Positions 44,717 to 52,743 of a DNA stretch of 64,000 nucleotides are shown one piece after another. Source of the stretch: Muribaculaceae bacterium Isolate-104 (HZI). GTDB taxonomy: Bacteria > Bacteroidota > Bacteroidia > Bacteroidales > Muribaculaceae. The DNA is taken from positions 1 through 64,000 of the forward strand of contig RIBJ01000041.1 of NCBI GenBank assembly GCA_003762715.1, in the 5' to 3' direction. Position numbers and translations under genes: made by a program. Within the stretch, counting starts at the first letter, position 1; each line of letters opens with the position of its first letter. The notes under the pieces are model-generated. The model saw only the letters and a list, made by a program, of their open reading frames with translations. It searched no databases and was not told the origin of the DNA.

Positions 44717-46562
44717 CCTTGAAAAACGCAAATATGTTATTGGCGGGTTTATAGTTGCCATCGTTTGTATATTTCTTGTACGGCTTTTCAATTTGCAAGT
44801 CGCTGATTCAAAGTATAAAGCGTATGCGGATTCAAATGCTTTTCTGAAAAAAGCAATATATCCGTCTCGCGGAATAATCTACGACAGAAACGGTAAAGTA
44901 GTCGTATTCAATCAGCCGGCGTATGATGTAAAACTCATACCGAAAGATGTGCAGCCGTTTGACACCCTCGATTTTTGCAAAACGCTGTCAATCACTCCTG
45001 GACAATTCAAAAAAAGAATTGCCGACATGAAAGACCGGCGCCTCAATCCGGGCTACTCCGCTTATTCTCCCCAGACTTTCATGACTCATTTGTCGGCAGA
45101 AGATTATGGACGCCTGCAAGAAAAAATGTATCGGTATCCCGGATTTTTCATACAGAAACGCATTCTTAGAGAATACGGTTATGACGCAGCTGCAAATGTG
45201 CTTGGCAACATTCGCGAAGTGTCGCAGGCTGATATTGATAAAGATTCATATTACGCGCCCGGAGATTATACCGGAGACCTTGGCGTTGAAAAAAGTTACG
45301 AGAAGTACCTACGTGGTGAAAAAGGAGTGGAAATACTGATTCGTGATGCAAAAGGTCAAATTCAAGGGCGGTACGAGGATGGCGCACAAGACAAGCAGGC
45401 GGTGTCGGGCAAAAACCTCAAACTAAGTATTGACATAGATTTGCAGCAGTACGCCGAGTCACTTATGGTCAACAAGATTGGAGCTGTCGTAGCTATAGAA
45501 CCTGTCACCGGCGAAATTCTTGCTATGGTTTCCGCGCCCACATATAGCCCGTCGCTTCTTGTCGGGCGTCAGCGAGGCTCCAATTACAAGGAATTAGCTC
45601 AAAACAAATATAAACCGCTGTTCGACAGAGCGCTGATGGGCGCATACCCTCCGGGGTCAACATTCAAGCCCGGGCAAGGTCTTATCCTGCTGCAAGAAGG
45701 CATCATCAACCTGTCAACAGCCTACCCTTGTTACGGAGGCTATATCAACGCCGGGCTTAAGGTCGGATGTCACGGACACGGATCTCCCCTGCCGCTAAAA
45801 CCGGCACTTCAAACCTCTTGCAATGCGTTTTTCTGTTGGGGACTGAAAAACATGCTTGACAGACGTTCTAAATACGGAAGCACCGCCGAGGCGTTTGAAG
45901 TGTGGAAAAACCACCTTGTTTCTCTCGGCTACGGATATAGACTCGGAGTTGACTTGCCGGGCGAAAGCAGAGGATTCATTCCAAATGCCAAGTTCTACAA
46001 CAAACGCTATGGAGAGAACCGCTGGAACGGCAATACGATAATCTCGGTATCTATCGGTCAGGGCGAAATCCTTGCCACCCCCATACAGATAGCCAACCTA
46101 TGCGCCTCCATAGCAAACAGAGGCTGGTTTATTACCCCTCATGTCGTAAAAGAAATCGAAGACACCGTTATGCCTCAGGAGCTTATTGCCAAACGGTTTC
46201 CCACTATAAACCAGACATACTTTAACGACGTGGCGGAAGGTATGCGTATGGCTGTGCTGGGAGGAACCTGCTCACTGGCAAACCTGCCTGACATTGAAGT
46301 GGCTGGTAAGACCGGTACAGCACAAAACCCGCATGGCAAAGACCATTCGGCGTTTATTGGCTTTGCCCCGTACGACAATCCACGCATAGCGGTGTGCGTA
46401 TACGTTGAGAATGCAGGCTTTGGTGCCACATACGGTGTTCCGATAGGGTCTCTGGTTATAGAGAAATATCTCAACGGTAAAATATCGGAAAGCAGAAAAT
46501 ATCTTGAGCAGCGAATGCTCGAATCAAACACCATTATATATAGTGGAGTCAAAAAACATTAA
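44700..46562 (+). CDS. mrdA: Penicillin-binding protein 2 (elongation transpeptidase)
   Basis: A 620-aa class B PBP with an N-terminal membrane anchor (about residues 12-30) and dimerisation domain, followed by the transpeptidase domain. Catalytic motifs: STFK in PPGSTFKPGQ (about 318), SCN in TSCNAFFCWG (about 370) and KTGTAQNPHG (about 536). All active-site residues are intact. It cross-links wall peptidoglycan in elongation together with the RodA glycosyltransferase encoded next, whose gene overlaps it by 20 bp. Confidence 0.95.
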   Translation: MRKDYNLEKRKYVIGGFIVAIVCIFLVRLFNLQVADSKYKAYADSNAFLKKAIYPSRGIIYDRNGKVVVFNQPAYDVKLIPKDVQPFDTLDFCKTLSITPGQFKKRIADMKDRRLNPGYSAYSPQTFMTHLSAEDYGRLQEKMYRYPGFFIQKRILREYGYDAAANVLGNIREVSQADIDKDSYYAPGDYTGDLGVEKSYEKYLRGEKGVEILIRDAKGQIQGRYEDGAQDKQAVSGKNLKLSIDIDLQQYAESLMVNKIGAVVAIEPVTGEILAMVSAPTYSPSLLVGRQRGSNYKELAQNKYKPLFDRALMGAYPPGSTFKPGQGLILLQEGIINLSTAYPCYGGYINAGLKVGCHGHGSPLPLKPALQTSCNAFFCWGLKNMLDRRSKYGSTAEAFEVWKNHLVSLGYGYRLGVDLPGESRGFIPNAKFYNKRYGENRWNGNTIISVSIGQGEILATPIQIANLCASIANRGWFITPHVVKEIEDTVMPQELIAKRFPTINQTYFNDVAEGMRMAVLGGTCSLANLPDIEVAGKTGTAQNPHGKDHSAFIGFAPYDNPRIAVCVYVENAGFGATYGVPIGSLVIEKYLNGKISESRKYLEQRMLESNTIIYSGVKKH

Positions 46563-48009
46563 TCAGTCATACTTCAGGTATATAGACTGGCTCACAGTCG
46601 GGATATACCTCGTACTCGTTATAGCGGGAGTGTTCAGCGTATATGCGGCAAGCTATGACTTCGACAACGCGAGCATATTGGATTTCAACGAATTCTCCGG
46701 CAAACAGGTGCGCTGGATCGGATGCGCTATGGCGTTGGCGCTTATGATTTTATTGATAGACCGTAGAATGTACGACACATATGCCTACCCTATATATGCA
46801 TTCGTGCTGCTGCTTATGGTCATCACTATTTTTGTCGCTCCTGACACAAAAGGGTCAAGATCATGGATAGTGCTTGGTCCGGTAAGTTTCCAAAGCGCAG
46901 AGTTCGGAAAGTTTGCAACTGCTCTAGCGCTTGCCAAACTGTTCAGCAGCTACAACTTCAGGCTTAACGAATCTGCCGGAAACTATCTAAAGGCTCTGAC
47001 AATAATATTTATTCCGGTAATACTTATACTTGCTCAGAAAGAAACTGGTTCCGCGCTCGCATATCTCGCTCTGTTCTTTGTTTTGTACAGAGAAGGCATG
47101 AGCGGCATAGTAATGTCTGCCGCGCTTTTTGCCGTGGTCGCATTTGTACTTGCCGTAAAGTACTCCTCAATACCGTTTATGGGCATATCTCTCGGAGAAG
47201 CGCTGGTATTTATAATAATAATGGCAATACTGGTTATAATGCTTGCGTTCTACTGTAAGAAACTGATTGCGGCAAGAAACATTCTGGCATGGTTTGTCGC
47301 CACCGGTTTTATAGCTTATGTTTGCCATCGGATTGGATTAGAGATACCGGGCACACCGTTTTTTCTGATTGTAATAGGCGCCGCGCTGGCATACAGCTTC
47401 ATCCTTGCATTGCATGGCAACTCAAACAAACTTCTGATTACAATAGGGGCTTCTATTGTCGCCATCCTGTTTTTATTCTCTGTCAACTATGCGTTCTCTT
47501 CGGTTTTGCAGCCACACCAGCAACAACGCATAAAAGTGACATTAGGACTTGAAGAAGATTTGTTGAAAGCCGGATATAACGTCAACCAGTCAAAAATAGC
47601 AATCGGCTCCGGCGGCATGTTCGGCAAAGGATTTCTGAACGGAACCCAGACAAAGCTCAAGTATGTGCCGGAACAACATACCGACTTTATATTCTGCACA
47701 ATAGGAGAGGAAAAAGGATTTGTAGGCTCTGCTGCCGTTCTGCTGATATTCCTTGCCCTCATACTACGCACAATCCACATTGCCGAACGGCAACCTACTA
47801 TATTCGGGCGAGTATATGCCTACTGCGTGGCATCTTATCTTATATTTCATCTTGGAGTGAACATAGGCATGGTCATAGGGCTATGTCCGGTTATCGGCAT
47901 TCCCCTGCCCTTTTTCAGCTATGGTGGCTCAAGCCTCTGGAGCTTTACAATACTATTGTTTATCATGTTGAGAATCGACGCCTCAAGGCGCGAGCATCTC
48001 ACATATTAA
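46543..48009 (+). CDS. rodA: Rod shape-determining protein RodA, SEDS glycosyltransferase
   Basis: A 488-aa polytopic SEDS protein that polymerises lipid II during elongation. About ten or more transmembrane helices; the SEDS signatures are KGSRSWIVLGPVSFQSAEFGKFA, QKETGSALAYLALFFVLYREG and EQHTDFIFCTIGEEKGFVG, with GIPLPFFSYGGSS near the C-terminus. The family is usually about 370-420 aa; this copy carries a longer middle section, as in other Bacteroidales. The frame is open from 46504, but GTG at 46543 is the first plausible start outside the PBP2 active region. Confidence 0.93.
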   Translation: MESKNINQSYFRYIDWLTVGIYLVLVIAGVFSVYAASYDFDNASILDFNEFSGKQVRWIGCAMALALMILLIDRRMYDTYAYPIYAFVLLLMVITIFVAPDTKGSRSWIVLGPVSFQSAEFGKFATALALAKLFSSYNFRLNESAGNYLKALTIIFIPVILILAQKETGSALAYLALFFVLYREGMSGIVMSAALFAVVAFVLAVKYSSIPFMGISLGEALVFIIIMAILVIMLAFYCKKLIAARNILAWFVATGFIAYVCHRIGLEIPGTPFFLIVIGAALAYSFILALHGNSNKLLITIGASIVAILFLFSVNYAFSSVLQPHQQQRIKVTLGLEEDLLKAGYNVNQSKIAIGSGGMFGKGFLNGTQTKLKYVPEQHTDFIFCTIGEEKGFVGSAAVLLIFLALILRTIHIAERQPTIFGRVYAYCVASYLIFHLGVNIGMVIGLCPVIGIPLPFFSYGGSSLWSFTILLFIMLRIDASRREHLTY

Positions 48010-48022
48010 TCACACATCTAAA

Positions 48023-48054
48023 TTTGCACACAATAGCTTTGTATTGTAATTTTG
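48023..48054 (+). promoter_or_regulatory. sigma-ABfr promoter of the LysE gene
   Basis: TTTG (48023-48026), 20 bp, TAATTTTG (48047-48054). The ATG at 48062 is 7 nt away, so the leader is only about 4 nt. Confidence 0.7.
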
Positions 48055-48061
48055 CATAAAT

Positions 48062-48706
48062 ATGGAAAGTGTGGCATACATATTGTTGACCGGCATTCTC
48101 ATTGGCATACTGATATCAGCGCCAATGGGTCCCATTGGCATGCTGGTTATTCAGCGCACACTCAACAAAGGGCGGACAGCAGCATTCTTCACAGGTGTAG
48201 GCGCTTCGTTGTCCGATATCGTCTATTGCCTCCTCACCGGGCTGGGACTCTCGTTTGTCACAGACTTCATCGAATCCAACCAAAATCTGCTTCAGGTGAT
48301 TGGAAGCCTCGTTCTTATCATATATGCAGTATACCTTTTTAAAAACAACCCTTCGCGCTCATTGAAGCCTCCGGTCGAATCCGCAACCAACTATTGGCGC
48401 GATTTTGTCACCGGATTTCTATTCACATTCTCAAACCCCCTCATCCTATTCTTCATAATCGGACTCTTTGCCCGGTTTAACTTCCTTGACACCCACTACC
48501 GCTTCTATCACTATATAATCGGATATACCAGCATTATTGTCGGAGCCGTAGGCTGGTGGTTTCTTATAACTTTTTTTGTAAACAAAGTGCGGGCACACTT
48601 CAATGTCAGGTCTTTGTGGCTTGTCAACCGGTCTATAGCCGTAATACTTCTTATTATGTCGACTGTAGGATTTGTGCTTGGCATTAAAGAACTCCTTCAT
48701 CTATGA
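48062..48706 (+). CDS. LysE/RhtB-family amino-acid exporter
   Basis: A 214-aa inner-membrane protein with six hydrophobic segments. The LysE-family motif near the N-terminus (APMGPIGMLVIQRTLNKGR..AFFTGVGASLSD) is clear, as is the helix 4 start FLFTFSNPLILFF. Such proteins export amino acids or related small molecules; the substrate is not evident. It has its own promoter and overlaps the next gene by 4 bp. Confidence 0.88.
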   Translation: MESVAYILLTGILIGILISAPMGPIGMLVIQRTLNKGRTAAFFTGVGASLSDIVYCLLTGLGLSFVTDFIESNQNLLQVIGSLVLIIYAVYLFKNNPSRSLKPPVESATNYWRDFVTGFLFTFSNPLILFFIIGLFARFNFLDTHYRFYHYIIGYTSIIVGAVGWWFLITFFVNKVRAHFNVRSLWLVNRSIAVILLIMSTVGFVLGIKELLHL

Positions 48707-49362
48707 ACCAGGAAAAGAAAAAACTCAGTGTTCCATGTCTGCCCGAACTTGATTCGATGACTCTCGACCAGGTAGCAGCATTACTGGACGAAAAAGGCGC
48801 AAAAAAAACAGTTGACTGCCTTAACTGGAAAGACGAGTATCCTTATCATCCGCTTACCGCCTTTTCTATAGCTCATTCCAAAACATGCATTTACATAGAC
48901 TTTTTTGTGCGGTGCAACTATCTGAGAGCTGTAAATGACAAAAACAACTCTAATGTATATCAGGACAGCTGTGTGGAATTTTTTGTAGCGCCTGAAGGCA
49001 TAACCCCATACTTTAACTTCGAATTCAACTGCATCGGAACAATTCATGCCGCAAAGCGCATGGACAGGCATAGCGGGCAGCTGTTGTCAGATGAGCAACT
49101 TGACAAAGTGCGTCGATACGCCTCCTGTGGCAACCGTCCGTTCAACGAACTCGAAGGCATATTTTCATGGAATCTTGTAGTTGCAATACCGCTTGAAATC
49201 ATAGGTATAAAATATGAAGACAAACCAATAACTCTTCATGGCAACTTCTACAAATGTGCCGATGCAACATCAGAGCCTCACTATCTGTCCTGGTCTCCGA
49301 TTGATACCCCCCACCCTGATTACCATCGTCCGGAGTTCTTTGGAGAGATAACCCTCGAATAA
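48703..49362 (+). CDS. CBM9-like carbohydrate-binding family protein
   Basis: A 219-aa soluble protein without a signal peptide. Residues about 50-110 (FSIAHSKTCIYIDFFVRCNYLRA... YQDSCVEFFV) and SWNLVVAIPLEIIG, ending with FFGEITLE, are the beta-sandwich pattern of carbohydrate-binding family 9-like proteins common in Bacteroidetes. The lack of an export signal argues against a role in extracellular glycan binding. It is translationally coupled to the LysE-family exporter; the link is unexplained. Confidence 0.75.
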   Translation: MNQEKKKLSVPCLPELDSMTLDQVAALLDEKGAKKTVDCLNWKDEYPYHPLTAFSIAHSKTCIYIDFFVRCNYLRAVNDKNNSNVYQDSCVEFFVAPEGITPYFNFEFNCIGTIHAAKRMDRHSGQLLSDEQLDKVRRYASCGNRPFNELEGIFSWNLVVAIPLEIIGIKYEDKPITLHGNFYKCADATSEPHYLSWSPIDTPHPDYHRPEFFGEITLE

Positions 49363-49444
49363 GCATAGTTGATTGAAAACTAATTCATTGTATTGCAAGC
49401 ACGCACCTTTTTCGATTTGTTTTTTCAAAAAACTCATTTAAAAA

Positions 49445-49475
49445 TTTGGTAATTGAAAAATAATATATACCTTTG
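49445..49475 (+). promoter_or_regulatory. sigma-ABfr promoter of tRNA-Glu
   Basis: TTTG (49445-49448), 19 bp, TACCTTTG (49468-49475). The mature tRNA starts at 49505. Confidence 0.75.
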
Positions 49476-49504
49476 CAGTGTCGAAAGCGATTTTTCGACA
49501 AAAC

Positions 49505-49577
49505 GGTGATTTAGTGTAGTGGCCTAGCACGCCACCCTCTCACGGTGGAGACCCGGGTTCGATTCCCGGATTCACTA
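49505..49577 (+). tRNA. tRNA-Glu (anticodon CTC)
   Basis: A cloverleaf folds by eye: anticodon arm CCACC-CTCTCAC-GGTGG (anticodon CTC), T arm CCGGG-TTCGATT-CCCGG, D arm with GGCCTAG. The acceptor stem pairs GGTGATT with ATTCACT with one T-T mismatch at pair 6-67 and one G-T pair. No CCA is encoded. A terminator follows at once. Confidence 0.88.
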
Positions 49578-49584
49578 CTCACCC

Positions 49585-49615
49585 AAAAGGGATTTCCAAA
49601 TAGGAAATCCCTTTT
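49585..49615 (+). terminator. Terminator after tRNA-Glu
   Basis: AAAAGGGATTTCC (49585-49597) pairs perfectly with 49603-49615, 5-nt loop, T-rich tail. Confidence 0.85.
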
Positions 49616-49640
49616 TTATCATCATTTTTTAGCAAATCTT

Positions 49641-49671
49641 TTTGGCAATACCCAAAAAAAAGCTACCTTTG
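49641..49671 (+). promoter_or_regulatory. sigma-ABfr promoter of tRNA-Ser
   Basis: TTTG (49641-49644), 19 bp, TACCTTTG (49664-49671). The tRNA gene begins 20 bp later. Confidence 0.75.
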
Positions 49672-49691
49672 CATTCGCAAAACCAACTCAG

Positions 49692-49779
49692 GGAGTGGTG
49701 CTCGAGTGGTTGAAGAGGCACGCCTGGAAAGCGTGTATACGCCAAAAGCGTATCGGGGGTTCGAATCCCCCTCACTCCG
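49692..49779 (+). tRNA. tRNA-Ser (anticodon GGA)
   Basis: An 88-nt class II tRNA. The acceptor stem is GGAGTGG with TCACTCC plus discriminator G; the anticodon loop CTGGAAA gives anticodon GGA, reading UCC/UCU. It has the long variable arm expected for tRNA-Ser (TATACGCCAAAAGCGTATC) and T arm GGGGG-TTCGAAT-CCCCC. The R-M island starts 90 bp downstream; no copy of the tRNA 3' end was seen further on. Confidence 0.95.
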
Positions 49780-49780
49780 C

Positions 49781-49823
49781 AAATAAACGCGCCGTAAATC
49801 TATGGTTTACGGCGCGTTTATTT
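49781..49823 (+). terminator. Long stem-loop after tRNA-Ser
   Basis: An 18-bp perfect stem (49781-49798 with 49806-49823), core ACGCGCCGTAAA, 7-nt loop, TTTATTTT on the 3' side. It ends tRNA-Ser transcription and shields it from the R-M genes. Confidence 0.85.
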
Positions 49824-49869
49824 TGCAACCCATTAGTGACAACATCTGAATTTTGAATACAAATTGCGC

Positions 49870-50823
49870 ATGAGTAGTAGAAGCAATGAACATGGTCGCG
49901 CTTATGAATATGCCTGCCTGATGAATCTTGAATCCCAGGTTTCCAAGATTAGGTCCTGTGTGCTTGTCAGAAATTCATGTTTCTACGCCGCTCAAAAAGC
50001 GTGGAATACATTATCTGACGCGGACAGACATATATATGAAACAAGTTCATTGGCAGCTGTATTTCAAATCTTTGCCATGGAGCCAAGGATTACCGAGGTC
50101 TCTGATGATTCGCTTGAATTACTGATTCAGCCTGACTCCGAAGGTAAGTCTGGCGATGTAAGAGATATTCTTATTGTGCGAAACTCGATAACCTGGGAAA
50201 TAGGTCTGAGCTTAAAACACAATCACTTTGCTGTCAAACACAGCAGGCTAAGTTCTCAATTGGATTTCGGCAAAACTTGGTATTCAATACCATGCTCTGA
50301 GAACTACTGGAATGCGGTAAATCCGGTTTTCAAGTATCTTGCTAAAGAAAAAGCTTCACACTCCAGGTTTTGCGATTTGCCTGACAAAGAGAATGATGTA
50401 TATATTCCTATTCTTAAAGCCTTCATAGATGAGCTGACCCTTCAGAGTGATTCGCATAAAGATATGCCGGCAAGGATGGTGGAATATCTTATGGGTAAAT
50501 ATGACTTCTATAAAATAATCAGCATAGACAAGGAAAAGTTAACGCGTCTTCAGGCATTAAACATGCATGGTACCCTCAATTTACCTTCAAAAGAAAAGTC
50601 GGCAGAAATTGAAGTCCCTGTTGTTGCGTTGCCTACACGTATAGTTCATATAGACTTTGCGCCCAATAGCAACAATACCGTGGAGGTGTATATGGATGGA
50701 GGGTGGCAATTCACTTTCCGGATTCATAATGCGGCTACATATGTTGAACCCTCTTTGAAGTTTGACATCCAAATGGTAGGCATGCCAACCGCCATTTTAA
50801 CAATCAACTGTATTTGGAAATAG
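49870..50823 (+). CDS. HaeIII-type type II restriction endonuclease
   Basis: A 317-aa protein identified as a HaeIII-family endonuclease by its features ([52 protein letters not shown]) and by pairing with a close homologue of M.HaeIII. The expected target is GGCC. The motif D(V)RD...[10 protein letters not shown] resembles a PD-(D/E)xK-like core (Asp, then Glu-x-Ser/Lys), but I cannot prove the catalytic residues. Two bases separate its stop from the methyltransferase start at 50826. The ATG at 49870 is preferred over a TTG at 49864. Base composition is more AT-rich than the flanking chromosome, fitting acquisition. Confidence 0.8.
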   Translation: MSSRSNEHGRAYEYACLMNLESQVSKIRSCVLVRNSCFYAAQKAWNTLSDADRHIYETSSLAAVFQIFAMEPRITEVSDDSLELLIQPDSEGKSGDVRDILIVRNSITWEIGLSLKHNHFAVKHSRLSSQLDFGKTWYSIPCSENYWNAVNPVFKYLAKEKASHSRFCDLPDKENDVYIPILKAFIDELTLQSDSHKDMPARMVEYLMGKYDFYKIISIDKEKLTRLQALNMHGTLNLPSKEKSAEIEVPVVALPTRIVHIDFAPNSNNTVEVYMDGGWQFTFRIHNAATYVEPSLKFDIQMVGMPTAILTINCIWK

Positions 50824-50825
50824 AG

Positions 50826-51833
50826 ATGTGGACACTTATTAGTTTATTTACCGGCGCAGGCGGTTTAGACCGCGGGTTTCACAATGCAGGTTTCAAGACT
50901 CTTGTCGCAAATGAGTTCGATTCCAAAATTTGTCCTACATTCAGAGCAAATTTCCCTGATGTGAACCTTATTGAAGGAGATATAAAAATAGTTCCGTCTG
51001 AACTATTTCCTAAGGGCGTTACCGGAATTATAGGCGGTCCTCCCTGCCAGTCATGGAGTGAGGCAGGCTCGCTTAAAGGGATTGAAGATGCTCGTGGGCA
51101 ACTGTTTTTTGAATATATACGTATACTTAGGGATACAAGACCGCTATTCTTTGTCGCGGAAAATGTTTCTGGCATGTTGGCTAAGCGACACTCATCAGCG
51201 GTCGATGGATTTATGAAACTTTTCGATGAAGCCGGTTACGACGTTAACCTTAAAATGCTTAACGCTCGCGATTTTGATGTGCCTGAAGATCGAGACCGCG
51301 TTTTTTATATTGGTTTCCGAAAAGATTTGCACATAACAGATTTCAAATATCCCACCCCTGTCAAACCAATCCCGACATTACGAGATGCCATATGGGATTT
51401 GAAAGACACCGCAATCCCTGCAAAAGAAAAGAATAAAACCAATGGCAGCGACTGCTATGTTCCCAATCATGAATATTTTATAGGCACATACTCCCCTATT
51501 TTCATGTCGCGAAACCGAGTTCGCTCTTGGGATGAACCGGGCTTTACAGTTCAGGCCAGCGGTCGACAATGTCAGCTTCATCCTCAAGCGCCAAAAATGG
51601 TAAAACTCGCCCCCAATGTACAGGTTTTTGCTGAGGGGCACGAACATCTGTATCGCCGAATGTCTGTACGGGAAGTCGCTCGCGTTCAAAGTTTTCCCGA
51701 TGATTACATATTCATCTATGACGATGTGAACTACGGATATAAGATGATAGGGAATGCTGTTCCCGTAAATCTTGCGTACCATGTTGCCATGCAGATAAAA
51801 AAGACCTTGATTGAACACGGCATAGCGCCATAA
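50826..51833 (+). CDS. DNA (cytosine-5) methyltransferase, M.HaeIII-like
   Basis: A 335-aa C5-methyltransferase. Motif [14 protein letters not shown] (residues 5-17), motif [15 protein letters not shown] with the catalytic Cys, motif VI AENVSG, motif [16 protein letters not shown], and the target-recognition and end region [29 protein letters not shown]...[14 protein letters not shown]...[15 protein letters not shown]. By memory this follows M.HaeIII very closely over the whole length, including the recognition region, so methylation of the inner C of GGCC is expected. It protects the host from the endonuclease encoded just upstream. Confidence 0.95.
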   Translation: MWTLISLFTGAGGLDRGFHNAGFKTLVANEFDSKICPTFRANFPDVNLIEGDIKIVPSELFPKGVTGIIGGPPCQSWSEAGSLKGIEDARGQLFFEYIRILRDTRPLFFVAENVSGMLAKRHSSAVDGFMKLFDEAGYDVNLKMLNARDFDVPEDRDRVFYIGFRKDLHITDFKYPTPVKPIPTLRDAIWDLKDTAIPAKEKNKTNGSDCYVPNHEYFIGTYSPIFMSRNRVRSWDEPGFTVQASGRQCQLHPQAPKMVKLAPNVQVFAEGHEHLYRRMSVREVARVQSFPDDYIFIYDDVNYGYKMIGNAVPVNLAYHVAMQIKKTLIEHGIAP

Positions 51834-52227
51834 TGTTTGGGGTGCAACATAAGCCGACCACCGCATTTTCTGGGACACAGCCATCTCCATCGGTCACCAG
51901 TTCTAGAGCAGCCACCGCCCCAGCAACCGCTGGAACTGCAAGTGCTCCCTCGAAGCAACCGACGAACCGGCTAAAGGAGTGCCGCAAGACAGCGAGTCAG
52001 GTCACACGGCACTGCTGCTAGACGAGTCGAAAAAACACAATGGCAAACAGTTGCCGGCTCTAGACCTTGAACTCGACGGCGTAAAAATCGATATTCGCTC
52101 AGTAACCGGGCGCGGTTGGTATTCAAATATATTTGTCGCCAAAAACAAGCAGCTGCATCGATATAACTCCCGAGAGGATGTTACAGAGCAAGTAAATAGC
52201 CTTTGCTTGTATTTCCATGATGCCTAA
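51834..52227 (+). pseudogene. Decayed ORF remnants behind the R-M genes
   Basis: No intact gene is visible. A Pro/Ala/Thr-rich stretch in one frame (51833-52021) and an 82-codon frame (51979-52227) look like parts of one older gene broken by shifts. The second part, with LPALDLELDGVKIDIRSVTG and YSNIFVAKNKQLHRYNSRED, resembles the C-terminal end of a protein with an alpha/beta nuclease- or toxin-like fold, but I cannot name it. It lies between the methyltransferase gene and the sRNA candidate, consistent with a degrading insertion. The function is unknown. Confidence 0.35.
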
Positions 52228-52245
52228 TTGTTTGACCACTCGAAA

Positions 52246-52371
52246 ATGATAAAATCAATCGCGTATTTTAAATTTTATAGAGACACCGATGGCAAACTCT
52301 TGAAAAAGTACATTAGCAAAGTGTACTGCGTAATAAATGGAGACACCGAGATAAAAACTTATGATGTATAA
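52246..52371 (+). CDS. Very small ORF (41 aa), doubtful
   Basis: MIKSIAYFKFYRDTDGKLLK..., with a short internal repeat (YRDTDGKL and NGDTEIKT, both encoded by GAGACACCGA-type DNA at 52281 and 52341). It may be a small gene or another remnant of the decayed segment. No promoter or clear ribosome site was found, and the stop codon overlaps the T tract of the minus-strand sRNA candidate. Confidence 0.25.
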   Translation: MIKSIAYFKFYRDTDGKLLKKYISKVYCVINGDTEIKTYDV

Positions 52372-52446
52372 AAAAGAAAGCCGGGTTTCTCTAGGAACAC
52401 CCCGGCACCGAGTGACACCAAGGCTCCGTAGAGCGTCGTTGTCACC
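52371..52446 (-). ncRNA. Candidate small RNA with two hairpins
   Basis: On the minus strand a full sigma-ABfr promoter is followed at once by two stem-loops and a T tract, with no ORF. Hairpin 1: GTGACA (52440-52445 complement) pairs with the complement of 52412-52417, enclosing GCTC-N4-GAGC (52423-52434). Hairpin 2: GCCGGG/CCCGGC (52380-52385 with 52401-52406) followed on the minus strand by CTTTCTTTTTT, a standard intrinsic terminator. The transcript would be about 70-76 nt. It is the same general design as known Bacteroidales sRNAs, but I did not identify it with any Rfam family. Confidence 0.6.
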
Positions 52447-52447
52447 G

Positions 52448-52478
52448 CAAAGTTACAAACTATTTTTTAATCTGCAAA
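52448..52478 (-). promoter_or_regulatory. sigma-ABfr promoter of the sRNA candidate
   Basis: Minus-strand TTTG (52478-52475), 19 bp, TAACTTTG (52455-52448), a perfect match to the Bacteroidetes consensus, pointing away from nrdD. Confidence 0.75.
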
Positions 52479-52576
52479 TTTATGATACCAAAATACAGCT
52501 ACAAGACGTAAACGCAGGACGGCGCATTTTCTACTGTGTGACACTTTTTGAAAACCACACTCAGTCTCAAATTGAG

Positions 52577-52657
52577 AAAGTTTTCCAAAACAAAACATAT
52601 AAACACTAATAGTCAGCATGTTATAAAACCAATAAGTCGGAAAAGTTTTCCAAAACA
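52577..52657. repeat. Two direct copies of a 16-bp box upstream of nrdD
   Basis: AAAGTTTTCCAAAACA occurs at 52577-52592 and 52642-52657, 65 bp apart (about six helical turns). The core GTTTT-CC-AAAAC is a partial palindrome. The second copy ends 31 bp before the nrdD -33 box. Paired boxes upstream of ribonucleotide-reductase genes suggest an operator, for example for an NrdR-like repressor, though the sequence does not look like the classical NrdR box. Confidence 0.5.
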
Positions 52658-52688
52658 TTATTTCATCAATAAAAATCGTTGCATTCTC

Positions 52689-52719
52689 TTGCCATAATCA
52701 ATGATTGTCTCTACCTTTG
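52689..52719 (+). promoter_or_regulatory. sigma-ABfr promoter of nrdDG
   Basis: TTG (52689-52691), 20 bp, TACCTTTG (52712-52719). Leader of about 21 nt to the ATG at 52744. Confidence 0.75.
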
Positions 52720-52743
52720 CCAAAAATAAAAACATACACCCCC

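Noticed and set aside
49692-52743. tRNA-Ser as integration (att) site of the R-M island
   Set aside because: No copy of the tRNA 3' end and no integrase gene was found downstream.
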